Assembly (NCBI GenBank): GCA_021817605.1
Contig: JAKAUN010000015.1
Span: forward strand, 120,011-184,010
Source of the DNA: Thermoplasmata archaeon
Lineage (GTDB): Archaea; Thermoplasmatota; Thermoplasmata; Lutacidiplasmatales; UBA184
Reading direction: 5' to 3'
DNA length: 64,000 nt
Below are positions 7,417 to 15,090 of the stretch, piece after piece. Both the position numbers and the translations under genes were made by a program. The notes beneath the pieces are model-generated. The model saw nothing but the letters and a program-made list of their open reading frames with translations. It had not been told where the DNA came from and did no database searches. Positions within the stretch are counted from its first letter, which is position 1. Every line of letters begins with the position of its first letter.

Positions 7417-8573
7417 GGATCGTCCAGGTCACCCTGCGTTTCGACGCCCCGGGCGGCGTCGAGACCAACGTGCGGGAGGTCTCCCGACGGCTGCTCGCGG
7501 CCGGCGACGAGGTCGAGGTCTTCGCGAGCGACCTCTACGACGAGAGCCGCTGGGAGCGGCGCAGCGACTACGCTTCGGAGGTGGACGGGGTGCACGTTCG
7601 CCGCTTCCCGGTCCACAAGCGGCTCGTCCCCGGGCTCACGATGCCGATGATGGTCGGTCTCATCGACGCGCTCGCGGAGAGCGGCGCCGAGGTGATCCAC
7701 GTCCACTCGCACCGCTACGGCCACGTCCTCCAAGCCGCGGCGGTCGCCGAGAGGCTCGGGATCCCCCTGGTCGTTTCGACCCATTACCACCCGGCCGACC
7801 GACGCGAGCCGTGGCGCAAGCGCGTCCTCCTCAAGCTGCAGGACGTCCTCTTCGGCATGACCGCCTACCGCGTCGCGAGAACGCTCGTCGTCGAGTCCGA
7901 GCTCGAGGCCTCGGCGGTCCGTCGGTTCGCCCCGCCCGGGCGCGTCGCGATCGTCGCGCCGGGGATCGATCTCGCCGAGTGGCAGGAGGAGGGCGTCGGC
8001 GCCCCCGCAAGCCTCGGGCTGCCGGACGGCTACGTCGTCTTCGTCGGCCGCATCGCGTCCAACAAGGGGCTCGGCCACCTTCTCGCGGCGCTCGCCCTGC
8101 TGCCTCCGGAACGTCGGCCGCCTCTGGTGCTCATGGGCTCGGACTGGGGCGAGCGTGCCGGGCTCGAGAAGCTCGCCGAGGAGCTCGGCGTCGATCGGCA
8201 GCTCACCTTTACCGGGCACGTGACCGGGCGCGCCGACTACCGTGCGGTGATCCGGGGGGCTCGCGCCCTCGTGCTCCCCTCGGAGTGGGAGGCCTACGGG
8301 CTCGTGCTGCTCGAGGCGATGGCCTCGCGCACCCCGATCGTAGCGACCGCCGTCGGCGCCGTCCCCGAGGTGCTGCAGCACGGTCGGCTCGGGCGGCTCG
8401 TTCCCTACGGCGAGCCGGCCGAGCTCGCCCGGGCCCTGGCGGCGGTCTCCGACGATTCCGAGGGGACACGGGAACGCGCCGAGCGGGCCTGGGAGGCGGT
8501 CCAGCGGCTCGACTGGAACGCGTCGGCCGAGCGGCTGAGAGCGATCTACCGGGACGCGGTCCGCGGGCGCTGA
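7413..8573 (+). CDS. GT4-family glycosyltransferase
   Basis: A 386-residue protein built like its neighbour, with N-terminal RIVQVTLRFDAPGGVETNV, donor-domain VVFVGRIASNKGLGHLL and the EX7E motif in PSEWEAYGLVLLEAMASRTPIV. The two are clearly related and probably arose by tandem duplication, but they differ enough to use different donors or acceptors. The GTG at 7413 overlaps the previous stop. The acceptor domain keeps HSHRYGHVLQAAAVAERLGIP, which is typical of glycolipid or polysaccharide GT4 enzymes. The end faces the convergent aminotransferase across 115 bases. Confidence 0.9.
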   Translation: MRIVQVTLRFDAPGGVETNVREVSRRLLAAGDEVEVFASDLYDESRWERRSDYASEVDGVHVRRFPVHKRLVPGLTMPMMVGLIDALAESGAEVIHVHSHRYGHVLQAAAVAERLGIPLVVSTHYHPADRREPWRKRVLLKLQDVLFGMTAYRVARTLVVESELEASAVRRFAPPGRVAIVAPGIDLAEWQEEGVGAPASLGLPDGYVVFVGRIASNKGLGHLLAALALLPPERRPPLVLMGSDWGERAGLEKLAEELGVDRQLTFTGHVTGRADYRAVIRGARALVLPSEWEAYGLVLLEAMASRTPIVATAVGAVPEVLQHGRLGRLVPYGEPAELARALAAVSDDSEGTRERAERAWEAVQRLDWNASAERLRAIYRDAVRGR

Positions 8574-8688
8574 CGGCGGCGCTGCTCAAGGCGCACGAGC
8601 TCTCCGCCGACCGTGGCGAGCGGGCTCTCGCGACCCTCCCCCCGCAGCTCGGCGCCGAGGCGGAAGAGCCGGCCCAGGAGGCCCGCGA

Positions 8689-9828
8689 TCATGCGGCGGG
8701 GCTCGCGGCGAGCGTGCGCGCGCACTCGGCGATCGTCCCGATCCCCTTGCGAAGGTCCGCGCGCGAGGTGGCGAACGAGAGCCTGAGATGCGAGGCGCCG
8801 AGGCTGCCGAACGCCTCGCCCGGGGTGGTGATGACCCCCCGCGAGAGCAGCTCGGCGGCGAGATCCGGGCTCGACGTCGACCAGTCGAACTTCGGGAAGA
8901 CGTAGAAGGCGCCCCCGGGCCGGACGACCGAGATCCCCTCGATCCGCTCGAGGAGCCGGACGACCAGGTCGCGTCGCTGGCGGAACTCGCGGACCATCGC
9001 ACGTGTCGCCTCGGGAAGGTCGAGGCCGACCAGTACCGCGGCCTGCGCCGGCGTCGGCGGGCAGGCCATGATGTGGTAGTGGATCTTGTTGAGCTCGACG
9101 GCGAGCGACCGAGGGGCGACCAGGTAGCCGATCCTCCAGCCCGTGGTCGCGAGCATCTTGGAGAAGGAGTTCACGACCACGGTGCGGTCGCTCCGTCCCC
9201 AGAAGGAGGTCGCCGGGCGCTCGTAGACGATCTCCTCGTAGACCTCGTCGGAGACGATCGTCAACTCGTGGCGGTCGGCGATCGCCACGATCCGGTCGAC
9301 GACCGACCTCGGGAACACCGTCCCGGTGGGGTTCGAGGGGCTGTTGACCACGATCGCACGGGTGCGGCTCGTCACGAGCGACTCGAGCTCCGCCGGGTCG
9401 GGCAGGAAACCGTCCTCGGCGCGGAGGCTGTAGGGCACCGGGACCGCACCGGCGAGACGCGCATGCGGAGCGTAGAGGACGAACCCCGGGTTGGGAACGA
9501 GCACCTCGTCGCCGGGGTTGTAGAGGGCGAGCGCGGCGGCCATGAGGCCCTCGGAGCCGCTTCCCGTGACAATGACATTCTCCCGGCCGGTGGCGGGCTC
9601 GCGGTCGCGATACCCCTCGGCGATGCGGTCGCGCAGCGCCGGCAGGCCGGCGGATGGGCCGTAGTGGTTCATCCCGTGGCGGACCGCGCGGCAGAGCTCC
9701 TCGACGACCTTCTCGGGAGGGTCGAAGTCGGGCTCGCCGAGCCCGAGGTTCACGGAGTTTGAGGGGGCGGACTCGAACATCTTGCGAATGCCCGAGATCT
9801 CGACCTCGCGGACCCGGTCGGCGACCAT
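8689..9828 (-). CDS. Class I/II PLP-dependent aminotransferase (aspartate aminotransferase type)
   Basis: A fold-type I aminotransferase of 379 residues from the ATG at 9828. PLP residues are clear: N166 in SPSNPTGT, D194 and Y197 in SDEVYEEI, and the Schiff-base lysine K224 in SFSKMLATTGWRIGY; the C-terminal LRLSFATS carries the carboxylate-binding arginine. It resembles archaeal aspartate/aromatic aminotransferases of subgroup I-gamma; substrate range cannot be fixed from sequence. An in-frame ATG at 9849 is possible, but a minus-strand TATA-like box centred near 9858 puts transcription about 28 bases further on, just before 9828. Confidence 0.88.
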   Translation of the reverse strand: MVADRVREVEISGIRKMFESAPSNSVNLGLGEPDFDPPEKVVEELCRAVRHGMNHYGPSAGLPALRDRIAEGYRDREPATGRENVIVTGSGSEGLMAAALALYNPGDEVLVPNPGFVLYAPHARLAGAVPVPYSLRAEDGFLPDPAELESLVTSRTRAIVVNSPSNPTGTVFPRSVVDRIVAIADRHELTIVSDEVYEEIVYERPATSFWGRSDRTVVVNSFSKMLATTGWRIGYLVAPRSLAVELNKIHYHIMACPPTPAQAAVLVGLDLPEATRAMVREFRQRRDLVVRLLERIEGISVVRPGGAFYVFPKFDWSTSSPDLAAELLSRGVITTPGEAFGSLGASHLRLSFATSRADLRKGIGTIAECARTLAASPAA

Positions 9829-9970
9829 CCGGCCGCCGACGCCGGCCATCCTTCATTATCGTTGCTGGCCCGCCCGGAGGGGCGGGCCCGTCGCCCTGGG
9901 CCCGCGGCTGTCCCGTGGAAGGAGGAGGAAGCTGGGAAAGAGCCTTCTACGCGGTCCGCTCAGAGCCCTT

Positions 9971-9982
9971 GGAGGGGGGGAG
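9971..9982 (+). promoter_or_regulatory. Strong ribosome binding site that points to an ACG start for purA
   Basis: GGAGGGGGGGAG ends 5 bases before ACG 9988 and 8 bases before ACG 9991. The first in-frame GTG is at 10000, 17 bases away, too far for normal use. There is no ATG, GTG or TTG at the expected place. Confidence 0.5.
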
Positions 9983-9987
9983 AAGCT

Positions 9988-11328
9988 ACGACGATCTGCG
10001 TGGTGGTCGGAGCCCAGTTCGGGGACGAAGCGAAGGGCAAGATCTCCGACTTCCTCTCCGCCGACTTCCGCTACGTCGTCCGGACCGGGGGCGGGCCGAA
10101 CGCCGGCCATTCCGTCCACATTCCCGAAGGGAAGGTCGTGCTCCACCAGGTCTCCTGCGGGGTGCTCCGCCCGAAGGTTCTCGGCGTCAGCGGCCCGGGG
10201 ATGGTGCTGCAGCCGATCACCCTGGATGCCGAGATCGCCGAGCTCGAGCGTCGCGGCCTCCTCAAGGGCGAGCTGGTGATCTCCGACCGAGCGCACGTCC
10301 TGCTCCCCATCCACGAGCTCGAGGATGCCTGGGAGGACGAGCTCCGAGGACGGCTCAACCCGGAGGCGGCGCTCGGGACGACGCGGACGGGGATCGGACC
10401 GGCGTACTCGGACCGAGCCGCACGCTTCGGCCTGAGGATGGCCGACCTTCTGCGCCCTGCGCTGCTGCGCGAGCGGCTCGACCTCCTCTACGCCCGCAAG
10501 GCGCACCTGCCCAACCTGCCGCCCGTCGCCGAGCTCGTCGGCCGTCTCTCCGAGGTCGCGGGGCGCCTCGCTCCCCGGGTGCAGTCGACCGAGCCGATCC
10601 TCTGGAAGGCGCTCGAGGCCGGCGAGTCGGTGCTTCTCGAGGGCGCGCAGAGCGCCCTCCTCGACCTCGACTTCGGCACCTACCCGTTCGTCACGAGCTC
10701 CCACCCGACGAGCGCTGGGGCTCTGGTCGGCAGCGGCCTTCCGCCGACCGAGGTCGAGTCCGTCATCGGCGTCGCGAAGGCCTACACGACGCGTGTCGGG
10801 GCCGGACCGTTCCCCACGGAGGATTCGGGCGAGGACGGAGAGTTCCTGCGACGTGTCGGAGGGGAGCGCGGGGCCACGACCGGCCGGCCGCGTCGGTGCG
10901 GCTGGCTCGATCTCGTCCACCTCCGCTACGCGGCGCGGCTCAATGGGTTCACTTCGCTCGCGATCACCAAGGTCGACGTGCTGGGCGGGCGGGACGAGGT
11001 CCCGGTCGGCGCGCAGTACGTCATGCCGGACGGAAGCACGGTGCGCGACATCCTTCCGGCCCACGCCGACGAGCTTGCCCGCGCGCAGCCGGTCTACGAG
11101 CGGCTCGAGGGATGGCCCGAGTTTCACGAGAGGCTCAAGGAGCGGATCCGCCGGGACGGCGCCTCGGCGCTTCCCTCGCCGCTGCGCGGGTTCCTCGACC
11201 TCATCGCGCAGGAGGTCGGAGTCCCTGTCGAGATCGTGAGCTACGGCCCCCAGCGCGGCGACACCGTCCGGCTCGACATCTCCGGCCACCCCGGCCGTCG
11301 AGGTCCGCTCGCCCGCTGGTCGAGCTAA
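9988..11328 (+). CDS. purA: Adenylosuccinate synthetase
   Basis: Catalyses GTP-dependent joining of IMP and aspartate in AMP synthesis. The protein begins ICVVVGAQFGDEAKGK; with the start at ACG 9988 the catalytic aspartate becomes D13, as in E. coli numbering, and GPNAGHS carries the conserved histidine. DEAKGK replaces the usual DEGKGK in the GTP/IMP loop. The IMP loops GTTRTGIGPAYSDRAAR, VLLEGAQ and the aspartate loop GERGATTGRPRRCGW are all present, and the length (about 446 residues) is normal. No standard start codon lies near the true N-terminus; ACG 9988 or 9991 after a strong ribosome binding site fits best, with GTG 10000 as fallback. LysO follows after 6 bases. Confidence 0.92.
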   Translation, partial: TTICVVVGAQFGDEAKGKISDFLSADFRYVVRTGGGPNAGHSVHIPEGKVVLHQVSCGVLRPKVLGVSGPGMVLQPITLDAEIAELERRGLLKGELVISDRAHVLLPIHELEDAWEDELRGRLNPEAALGTTRTGIGPAYSDRAARFGLRMADLLRPALLRERLDLLYARKAHLPNLPPVAELVGRLSEVAGRLAPRVQSTEPILWKALEAGESVLLEGAQSALLDLDFGTYPFVTSSHPTSAGALVGSGLPPTEVESVIGVAKAYTTRVGAGPFPTEDSGEDGEFLRRVGGERGATTGRPRRCGWLDLVHLRYAARLNGFTSLAITKVDVLGGRDEVPVGAQYVMPDGSTVRDILPAHADELARAQPVYERLEGWPEFHERLKERIRRDGASALPSPLRGFLDLIAQEVGVPVEIVSYGPQRGDTVRLDISGHPGRRGPLARWSS

Positions 11329-11334
11329 GCCTCC

Positions 11335-12195
11335 GTGCCGTTCGACCTGCTCCTCTACGCCGCCTTCGCCGGAGGGTGGGTTCTTGGGCGGCTCGTGCCG
11401 CATCGGAGCCCGTGGGTCGGTCGCGCGACGCTCGGCTGTGTCGCCGTGCTCCTCGCGCTCCTCGGGGCCTCGTTCCGTGACGTGGGGCTCAGTGAGATGG
11501 TGGTCGTCGTGCCGTATGCAGCCGCCTTCGCCCTCGCGGTCCTCGCGGTGACCGCGCTGCTCGCGCGAGCGCTCTCGTCCAAGGTGAGCCGCCGGGACGC
11601 AGCCCCCCCGACGCCCCGCGCCGAGCGGGTTCCGACGAGCGTCGTCTTCCTCGCGGCGCTCTTGGGCGGGGCCGTCCTTGGACGGTCGGTCAGCCTGCCG
11701 ACGGGCGAGCTCATCCCCTGGGCACTCTACGCGCTGCTCGCCCTGGTCGCCTTCGGGCTCGACCTTCGATGGGCGCCGCTCAAGCGTGCCTGGGTGCCGG
11801 TCGTCGCCGCCTCCCTGGGCGCTGTGCTGACGGCGTCCGTCTTCGCGCTCCTTACCCCACTCGGCGTCGCTCCGGTCTTCGCGTCGGCGCTCGCCTTCGG
11901 CTGGTACAGCCTGGCGGGCCCCCTGGTAGCCGCCCGCGTCGGCGCGACCCTCGGACTCTTCGCGTTCCTTACCAACTTCCTCCGGGAGAGCCTCACGATC
12001 CTGCTCGCGCCTCGGCTCGGGCCCTCGCTTCGCGGCGAGGGGCTTGCCTCCCTCGGAGGAGCCACCTCCATGGACACCACGCTCTACTTCGTCGTGCGAT
12101 ACGGCGAGTCGGACGCGGGATCGTTGGCCCTCGCGAGCGGCCTCGTGCTTACCGCCGCGGCAAGCCTGGTCGTTCCCCTCGTCCTCTCGTTGTGA
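11335..12195 (+). CDS. LysO-like (DUF340) lysine exporter family membrane protein
   Basis: A 286-residue polytopic membrane protein with about eight hydrophobic helices. The second half carries the family signature: FGWYSLAGPLVAARVG, FLTNFLRESLTILLAPRLG and GGATSMDTTLYFVVRYG, as in E. coli LysO (YbjE), which exports lysine and its toxic analogue thialysine. The first half is more variable. It starts at GTG 11335, six bases after purA, so it is likely in the same transcript although the functions are not obviously linked. Substrate is inferred from the family. Confidence 0.85.
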   Translation: MPFDLLLYAAFAGGWVLGRLVPHRSPWVGRATLGCVAVLLALLGASFRDVGLSEMVVVVPYAAAFALAVLAVTALLARALSSKVSRRDAAPPTPRAERVPTSVVFLAALLGGAVLGRSVSLPTGELIPWALYALLALVAFGLDLRWAPLKRAWVPVVAASLGAVLTASVFALLTPLGVAPVFASALAFGWYSLAGPLVAARVGATLGLFAFLTNFLRESLTILLAPRLGPSLRGEGLASLGGATSMDTTLYFVVRYGESDAGSLALASGLVLTAAASLVVPLVLSL

Positions 12196-12205
12196 GGTGC
12201 AATTC

Positions 12206-12211
12206 CTTAAG
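12206..12211 (+). promoter_or_regulatory. TATA box of tRNA-Val
   Basis: CTTAAG centred about 28 bases before the first base of the tRNA, the standard archaeal spacing. The stretch just before it, AATTC, is the only AT-rich part of the gap after lysO. Confidence 0.6.
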
Positions 12212-12235
12212 GGCGACCGGGGTTCCGCGCCCTCA

Positions 12236-12308
12236 GGGCTCGTGGTCCAGCGGTGACGACGTCGCTCTCACACAGCGAAGATCGCCGGTTCGAATCCGGC
12301 CGAGCCCA
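12236..12308 (+). tRNA. tRNA-Val (anticodon CAC)
   Basis: A full cloverleaf: acceptor stem GGGCTCG (12236-12242) pairs with CGAGCCC (12301-12307) and A12308 is the discriminator base. The anticodon stem TCGCT/AGCGA (12262-12266 and 12274-12278) encloses the loop CTCACAC with anticodon CAC at 12269-12271. The T arm is GCCGG-TTCGAAT-CCGGC. There is no intron in the usual position and no encoded CCA (the next bases are TCT). It decodes GUG. Confidence 0.97.
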
Positions 12309-12640
12309 TCTCCGAGCGCCTTCTGTCGGTGGTTCGCTTCGCTCACCGACGGAAGGTCCATCCCAGGGCGAAGGTTCTCCCCGTGACATCGCCCGAGAGT
12401 CAAGGGTGTAGGGCACAAGTAGGGAGAGGGCAGAATGTCGCATTGAGGTCACCAATGTTCGGCCCGTTCGGCGGACGGTTCGGTAGCTGAAGGGTGGCGA
12501 ACAGAGTCAGGGGCGTGAGAGTATCTTTCGGTACGAACCCATCCCACGGATTGGAGGAGGCCTTCGCCTGCTCACGGTCACGGAAGATGGTGAAGGGACC
12601 GATACCGACCCTTCAAGACGAACGGTTCGCATGTAGAACC
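12309..12640. other. Gap after the tRNA with one hairpin; start of a less GC-rich segment
   Basis: No convincing gene is present. A long inverted repeat, 12319-12331 (CCTTCTGTCGGTG) with 12344-12356 (CACCGACGGAAGG), gives a 13-pair stem with one G-T pair around a 12-base loop; it may end the tRNA transcript. From about 12400 the sequence is visibly richer in A and T than upstream. I could not find a second copy of the tRNA 3' end that would mark an attachment site. Confidence 0.4.
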
Positions 12641-13279
12641 ATGACTGCCTCGGCGTATGGGGCGCCTGACCCGCGGTACGGACGTTTGCCCAGCGAAGCA
12701 CAGGTTGAACGCACGATCCAACATCTTCGTGAACGCGGTTTTGAAGCCGTCGCTGTCGCCGACGCCCAAGAGGCCCGCCGCGAGGCTATGGCCCGCATAC
12801 CGGCGGGCTCCGAGGTCTTCGACGGCACTTCCCGGACCCTCGAGGAGACGGGCATTGTCACGGCCCTCTCGGAGTCCAAATCGCTCACGCTTCTCAAGCC
12901 GCGGCTGCATGCGATGGACCGCGCGACGCAGGGACGCGAAATACGAGGGCTGGCACAATCACCCCAGGTCATCATCGGAAGCGTGCACGCAGTCACGGAG
13001 GACGGTCAGGTCCTTGTTGCCTCCGCAACCGGGAGCCAGTTGGGACCGTACGCTCACGGTGCGGAACGCGTGATCTGGGTCGTCGGGGCACAGAAGATCG
13101 TCCCGTCGCTTGAGGAAGGGCTCGACCGATTGGAGAAGTACTCTCTCCCTCTCGAAGACGAACGGGCCCACAAGGCCTACGGCGTCGGGAGCGCGCTCAA
13201 CCGCATTCTGATCGTGCGCAGGGAGAACCAACCCGGCCGGACGACCCTCATCCTGGTCCACCAGCGACTTGGATTCTGA
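12641..13279 (+). CDS. LUD-domain (LutC-like) protein
   Basis: A 212-residue protein with the LUD fold. The typical markers are visible: LRERGFEAVAVADAQEAR near the N-terminus, AGSEVFDGTSRTLEETGI at about residues 58-75, and near the C-terminus SATGSQLGPYAHGAERVIWVVGAQKIVPSLEEGLDRL. LUD proteins take part in lactate oxidation as LutC, or are stand-alone proteins of unknown function; no lutAB genes are present, so the role here is open. Codons are less strictly G/C-ending than in neighbouring genes, which suggests transfer. The start is the ATG at 12641. It is convergent with the arsenic operon. Confidence 0.85.
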   Translation: MTASAYGAPDPRYGRLPSEAQVERTIQHLRERGFEAVAVADAQEARREAMARIPAGSEVFDGTSRTLEETGIVTALSESKSLTLLKPRLHAMDRATQGREIRGLAQSPQVIIGSVHAVTEDGQVLVASATGSQLGPYAHGAERVIWVVGAQKIVPSLEEGLDRLEKYSLPLEDERAHKAYGVGSALNRILIVRRENQPGRTTLILVHQRLGF

Positions 13280-13366
13280 TGGGAAGGTCCCGGGGAGAGA
13301 CCGGAGTTCAGCTCTTGGCGGGTCCCCGGGCGAGCCGTCAGCGGGGCTACGATCCCCCCGGATAGC

Positions 13367-14473
13367 CTACCCCGGGGGCACTCCCGCGCCAGGCTGGGGC
13401 GGCCCCCCGCTCGCCGAGATCAAGGGGGACCCTCCGAACCATCGGCGGCTTCGGAGGGCCAAATAGACCAGCGAGAGCAGTACCGGCACCTCTACGAGCG
13501 GACCGATGACCGAAGCAAAGGCCTCCTGAGAGGCCACGCCGAACACCACGACCGCGACGGCTATCGCCAGCTCAAAGTCGTTGCTCGCCGCGGTGAACGC
13601 CACGGTCACGGACTTCTCGTATCCCAGGTTGAGGAACCGGCTTCCAAGGAAACCCAGCGCCCACATCCCGAAGAAGTAGGCAAGCAAGGGGAGGATCACC
13701 CGAACCACGGTCAGGGGCAGCGAGGTGATGGTGTAGCCTTGGATGGCGAACATTACCACGATGGTGAAGAGAAGGCCCCAGAGGGTCAGCCGGCTGATCG
13801 ACGGGGCGAAACGGCGGTCGTACCAGTCACGTCCCTTCCACCGAGAGAGCCCGAGACGGCTGCCGAGCGCCGCCACGAGAGGGACTCCCAGGAAGACCAG
13901 GACGCTCAGCGCGACGGTCGAGCTGCTTACGACGAGCGACTCCTGCGGCAGGTGGAGCCACGCGGGGAGAACTTCCAGGTAGAACACCGCGAGGCCGGCG
14001 TAGGCAAGGATCTGGAAGATCGCATTGAGCGCCACCAGGACCGTGGCATACTCTTCGTCCCCCTGCGCCAGCTGGTTCCAGACAAGGACCATGGCGATGC
14101 AACGCGCGAGCCCGATCAGGATCACCCCCGTCCGTAGGCCCGGCTCCTCGGGAAGCAGGGCCCAGGCCAGAGCGAACATGAACGCTGGGCCGACGAGCCA
14201 GTTGAGCACGAGCGGGTACGCGGTGGTCTTCCACCCGCGCGTCGCCTCTCGAACCCGCCCGTAGCGCACCCGCGCGAGGATGGGGTACATCATGAGAAGA
14301 AGCCCCACGGCGATGGGGACGGACACCGACTGGATCTGCCACTGACCTAAGGCCGACCCGAGGCCGGGCCAAAAGCGCCCGACGCCGAGACCCACGGCCA
14401 TGGCGGTGAGGACCCAGACCGGAAGGAACCGGTCCACCGGGTCCAAGCGATCGAGGGACGAGGCGGCGGCCAT
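13367..14473 (-). CDS. acr3: Arsenite efflux permease, ACR3 family
   Basis: A 368-residue member of the ACR3 (BASS superfamily) arsenite exporters with about ten transmembrane helices. The conserved cysteine sits in GLARCIAMVLVWNQLA (C125), and the conserved acidic residue in AASNDFELAIAVAV; both are needed for transport in studied ACR3 proteins. The loop FAPSISRLTLWGLLFTIVVMF also matches. It lies 12 bases after arsC, giving arsenate reduction followed by arsenite export. The C-terminal tail is proline/glycine-rich and not conserved in the family. Confidence 0.95.
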   Translation of the reverse strand: MAAASSLDRLDPVDRFLPVWVLTAMAVGLGVGRFWPGLGSALGQWQIQSVSVPIAVGLLLMMYPILARVRYGRVREATRGWKTTAYPLVLNWLVGPAFMFALAWALLPEEPGLRTGVILIGLARCIAMVLVWNQLAQGDEEYATVLVALNAIFQILAYAGLAVFYLEVLPAWLHLPQESLVVSSSTVALSVLVFLGVPLVAALGSRLGLSRWKGRDWYDRRFAPSISRLTLWGLLFTIVVMFAIQGYTITSLPLTVVRVILPLLAYFFGMWALGFLGSRFLNLGYEKSVTVAFTAASNDFELAIAVAVVVFGVASQEAFASVIGPLVEVPVLLSLVYLALRSRRWFGGSPLISASGGPPQPGAGVPPG

Positions 14474-14485
14474 CGGTCCCCTTGC

Positions 14486-14956
14486 CTAGTCGCGCCGCTC
14501 GTGACGTTGGCTGGCTGGGAGCTCTCGCGGCCGGCGGTCCTGAGCGGTGAGCTCGCGACGCAGGTCATCGACCCGTTCGACCAGGAGATCGCGCACGTGG
14601 CGAAACCCCGCATCGTCCAGCTTCGCCGGGTCAGGAAGGTCCCAATCGACCAGGTCGAACGTCCTGAGCTTGGTCGGACAACTGGCCCTGTCGAGGCAGC
14701 CCATCGTCACCCGCACGGAGGCTCCCGTCATCTGCTCGTCCGTGAGGAGTTGAGGTCCGTGGCGGGGAAGGGGAAGGCCAATCTCCCTCAGCATGCCCTC
14801 GGTTCGTGGGTTCGGGGTCGCAGCGGGCTCCGTCCCCGCCGAGGTGGCGACCCAGCCCACCGGGGGGCTTGCGTTGAACGCCGCCTCGGCCATCAAGGAC
14901 CGAGCGGCGTTCTCAACGCAGATGAAGAGGACGACCTTCGGGCCCGTCAACAGCAC
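14486..14956 (-). CDS. arsC: Arsenate reductase, low-molecular-weight phosphatase fold
   Basis: Reduces arsenate to arsenite with thiols from a cysteine triad, probably recycled by thioredoxin. The P-loop CX5R is CVENAAR (C13-R19), the other two redox cysteines are C87 and C93 in MGCLDRASCP, and the general acid is in WDLPDP. Length is 156 residues with a basic C-terminal tail. GTG 14956 is used here; TTG 14950, which overlaps the stop of the upstream peptide as TTGA, is equally plausible. The order peptide-arsC-acr3 with overlapping or short junctions shows an operon. Confidence 0.92.
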   Translation of the reverse strand: MLLTGPKVVLFICVENAARSLMAEAAFNASPPVGWVATSAGTEPAATPNPRTEGMLREIGLPLPRHGPQLLTDEQMTGASVRVTMGCLDRASCPTKLRTFDLVDWDLPDPAKLDDAGFRHVRDLLVERVDDLRRELTAQDRRPRELPASQRHERRD

Positions 14957-15030
14957 TCTTCACAGCACCCGGGCGGGCAGGTCATAGGGTCGCAACAGCC
15001 GCATCGCGTCGCGGAGCAGTCGTTCTCCAT
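14947..15030 (-). CDS. 27-residue cysteine-rich peptide heading the arsenic operon
   Basis: The ATG at 15030 opens a 27-codon frame that contains nine cysteines (positions 5, 10, 12, 13, 18, 22, 23, 26, 27), arranged as C-x4-C-x-CC-x4-C-x3-CC-x2-CC, with start MENDCSATRC and end GCCEECC. One third of the residues are cysteine, which is far from chance for this base composition. The stop overlaps the start of arsC, so translation is probably coupled. It is the first gene after the operator. A small soft-metal or arsenite-binding peptide is the obvious idea; I do not know a named family for it. Confidence 0.65.
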   Translation of the reverse strand: MENDCSATRCGCCDPMTCPPGCCEECC

Positions 15031-15042
15031 GGGATCCTCTCA

Positions 15043-15068
15043 CACTTCAATGAATGAAGTGCTCTTAA
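15043..15068. promoter_or_regulatory. Shared palindromic TATA box and inverted-repeat operator of the arsenic locus
   Basis: CTTAAG at 15063-15068 is its own reverse complement. Its centre is 25-26 bases from GTG 15091 (plus) and about 26 bases from position 15040 (minus), so one TATA box can serve both directions: a leaderless regulator one way and the peptide-arsC-acr3 operon with a leader of about 10 bases the other. Next to it, CACTTCA (15043-15049) and TGAAGTG (15055-15061) form a perfect inverted repeat with 5 bases between the arms, lying between the TATA box and the operon transcription start, where a bound repressor would block initiation. Confidence 0.6.
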
Positions 15069-15090
15069 GCCGCCGCTACGTACGGACATA

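Noticed and set aside
12319..12356. Hairpin considered as an attachment site or small RNA
   Set aside because: No repeated copy and no recognisable RNA family; most likely a transcript-end hairpin.
12207..12455. Minus-strand ORFs across the tRNA with RPDSNRR- or GRIRTGD-like ends
   Set aside because: These are the well-known false translations of tRNA genes.
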